64,000 bases of DNA. Origin: JAGLOK01 sp963677605. Lineage in GTDB: Bacteria; Bacillota; Clostridia; Christensenellales; UMGS416. Positions within the stretch are counted from its first letter, which is position 1; each line of letters opens with the position of its first letter. Below the pieces are notes generated by a model. That model had not been told where the DNA came from and did no database searches. It saw nothing but the letters and a program-made list of their open reading frames with translations. The position numbers and the translations under genes were made by a program. Where the stretch lies: assembly GCA_963677605.2 (NCBI GenBank), contig CAXXDX010000006.1, positions 1,178,001-1,242,000 of the forward strand. The letters are read 5' to 3'. Shown here piece after piece: positions 62,728 through 64,000 of the stretch.

Positions 62728-64000
62728 TTACGCCACTCCCTCGCCTTCCTCAATACCAAGCAAACGGTTTTCGGCTTCATGCCTGAACTGCTCGGTATAA
62801 AGGTCGCGATAATGTCCGTCGGCTGCCATAAGCTCCTTATGCGTGCCTTCCTGAATAATCTCGCCTTTGTCGATAACGAGAATTCTGTCAGCATGGCGGA
62901 TGGTGGACAGCCTGTGGGCTATAATAAAGCTTGTTCTTCCCGAAAGAAGTTTTTCAATAGCCGACTGTATCTTAACTTCAGTCTCCGTGTCAATTGAGCT
63001 TGTCGCTTCATCCAGCACGAAAAGCGCAGGATCTGCAAGTATCGCACGGGCAAATGATATAAGCTGTTTCTCGCCGGTTGAAAGCAGACTTCCGCCTTCT
63101 CCCACCTGAGTGCCGTATCCGTCCTTCAAGTCTTTTATGAAGTGATGAGCGTCAACAACCTTTGCAGCTTCGATAACTTCCTCATCGGTCGCATCAAGCC
63201 TGCCGTAGCGAATGTTTTCCATAATCGTTCCGGAAAACAGATGCGGTGTCTGGAGCACATAGCCGAGGTTTGAATGAAGCCACAGCTGAGAGCGTTCCCT
63301 GTAGTCCACGCCGTCAATCAATATGCTTCCCTCAACAGGCTCATAGAACCTACAAATAAGATTTACTATGGTTGACTTTCCGCTTCCGGTTTCGCCGACG
63401 ATTGCAATAGTCTCGCCCTGTTTCACCTTAAGGTTAAAGCCGTCAAGCACCTTATCGCCTTTGTTGTATTTAAACATAACATCCTGAAATTCCACGTCGC
63501 CGTGTATCTCCGGCCAGTTTTCCTTCTTGGGGTTAAACGCATCACCGTAAACTTCTGTGACTTTGTCTGTATCCTGAATCTGCGACTCGGTGTTTAAGAG
63601 CTTTACCACGCGCTCGGCAGATGCCTGTGCGCTCTGAAGCTCGGCGAATATCCTTGCTGCGTTGTACACAGGCTCAAAGAAGAACCCTGACATCGTCCAG
63701 AAGAATATAAGCTCGCCTAACGACATTCCCGTTCCGAGAATTATCTGCTGTCCACCCTGCCAGAGTATAAGCCCCGATCCAATTCCGCCAAGAGTCATAA
63801 CAACCGGCATATAAAGCGACGAAAACACTGCGGCACGAACAGAAAACCTTTTCATCTTGCTTGTGATTCCCGAAAATTCGGTGTAGTTCTGCTTCTCGCG
63901 AACCAGAGTTTTAGTGGTCCTCGCGCCCATGATGCCTTCGTTAATTGCTCCTGTAATACGCGAGTTCGTTTTGCGCACATCCCTCTGGTGCTTTAGTATC
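62728..64000 (-). CDS. ABC exporter, membrane plus ATPase (5' end outside window)
   Basis: At least 424 codons, entering the window at 64,000 without a start. The visible part has the last membrane helices (GLILWGGQQIILGTGMSLGE) and a full ATPase: Walker A GETGSGKST, Q-loop LGYVLQTPHLFSG, signature LLSTGEKQLISFARA (LSTGE form), Walker B ALFVLDEATSS and H-loop IAHRLST. The catalytic residues are complete. Probably half of a multidrug/lipid-type exporter. Confidence 0.93.
   Translation of the reverse strand, partial: ILKHQRDVRKTNSRITGAINEGIMGARTTKTLVREKQNYTEFSGITSKMKRFSVRAAVFSSLYMPVVMTLGGIGSGLILWQGGQQIILGTGMSLGELIFFWTMSGFFFEPVYNAARIFAELQSAQASAERVVKLLNTESQIQDTDKVTEVYGDAFNPKKENWPEIHGDVEFQDVMFKYNKGDKVLDGFNLKVKQGETIAIVGETGSGKSTIVNLICRFYEPVEGSILIDGVDYRERSQLWLHSNLGYVLQTPHLFSGTIMENIRYGRLDATDEEVIEAAKVVDAHHFIKDLKDGYGTQVGEGGSLLSTGEKQLISFARAILADPALFVLDEATSSIDTETEVKIQSAIEKLLSGRTSFIIAHRLSTIRHADRILVIDKGEIIQEGTHKELMAADGHYRDLYTEQFRHEAENRLLGIEEGEGVA

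Overview
The window reads as a low-to-mid GC Gram-positive (Firmicutes, class Clostridia-like) chromosome segment. The signs are the gene order rpoB-rpoC-L7Ae-rpsL-rpsG-fusA-tuf-(S10-spc-alpha), a KOW-domain gene between infA and map, a zinc-type S14, a zinc-lid adenylate kinase, strong GGAGG Shine-Dalgarno sites and TTGACA-17-TATAAT promoters. No rRNA, tRNA, CRISPR array or insertion sequence was recognised. The species cannot be named from the sequence alone.

Layout. (1) 1-27,100, all on the minus strand: transcription and translation core, in at least four transcription units. These are rpoBC (promoter near 27,280), L7Ae-rpsL-rpsG-fusA-tuf (promoter near 19,640, terminator at 14,734), a YcxB-like gene, and the S10/spc/alpha operon (promoter near 14,087) running off the left edge in rpsD. 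(2) 27,361-38,709: MFS transporter, Cys-cluster protein, orphan DNA methyltransferase, an AraC regulator divergent from a ThuA/ThuB-like sugar pair, a broken 6-phosphogluconate-dehydrogenase-like gene, a DivIC-like protein, a metallo-hydrolase, DUF1934 and ispE. (3) 38,842-44,634: ribokinase-type kinase, Fe-S protein, fucI with a divergent AraC regulator, and a TPP riboswitch controlling thiT. (4) 44,635-55,488: HD phosphohydrolase, an envelope operon (L,D-transpeptidase, MFS, LRR surface protein, metallophosphatase), Eis-like acetyltransferase, the glycerol-1-phosphate dehydrogenase/HAD phosphatase pair, and hflKC. (5) 55,488-64,000: a short MutS2-like ATPase and a SAM methyltransferase, divergent and each behind a leader with a small ORF and intrinsic terminator(s); then three GNAT genes, a nucleoside phosphorylase, a P-loop kinase, a lipoprotein and a partial ABC exporter.

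Main points. The 57.4-57.9 kb region is a back-to-back pair of attenuators controlling a MutS2-family ATPase (full MutS2 is a ribosome-splitting rescue factor) and a methyltransferase/acetyltransferase cluster; this is the best candidate for an undescribed translation-stress response. RpoB carries His and Asn at two rifampicin-pocket positions (Q513, H526), and S12 carries Arg at the streptomycin position K88. Several genes (ispE, the ribokinase, the L,D-transpeptidase, a lipoprotein) have their -10 box 6-9 bases from the start codon and no Shine-Dalgarno site, as expected of leaderless mRNAs. Three reading frames (rplB, the gnd-like gene, one GNAT) are interrupted by small indels at homopolymers or a possible short repeat. 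Since rplB is essential, assembly error is a serious explanation for all three.
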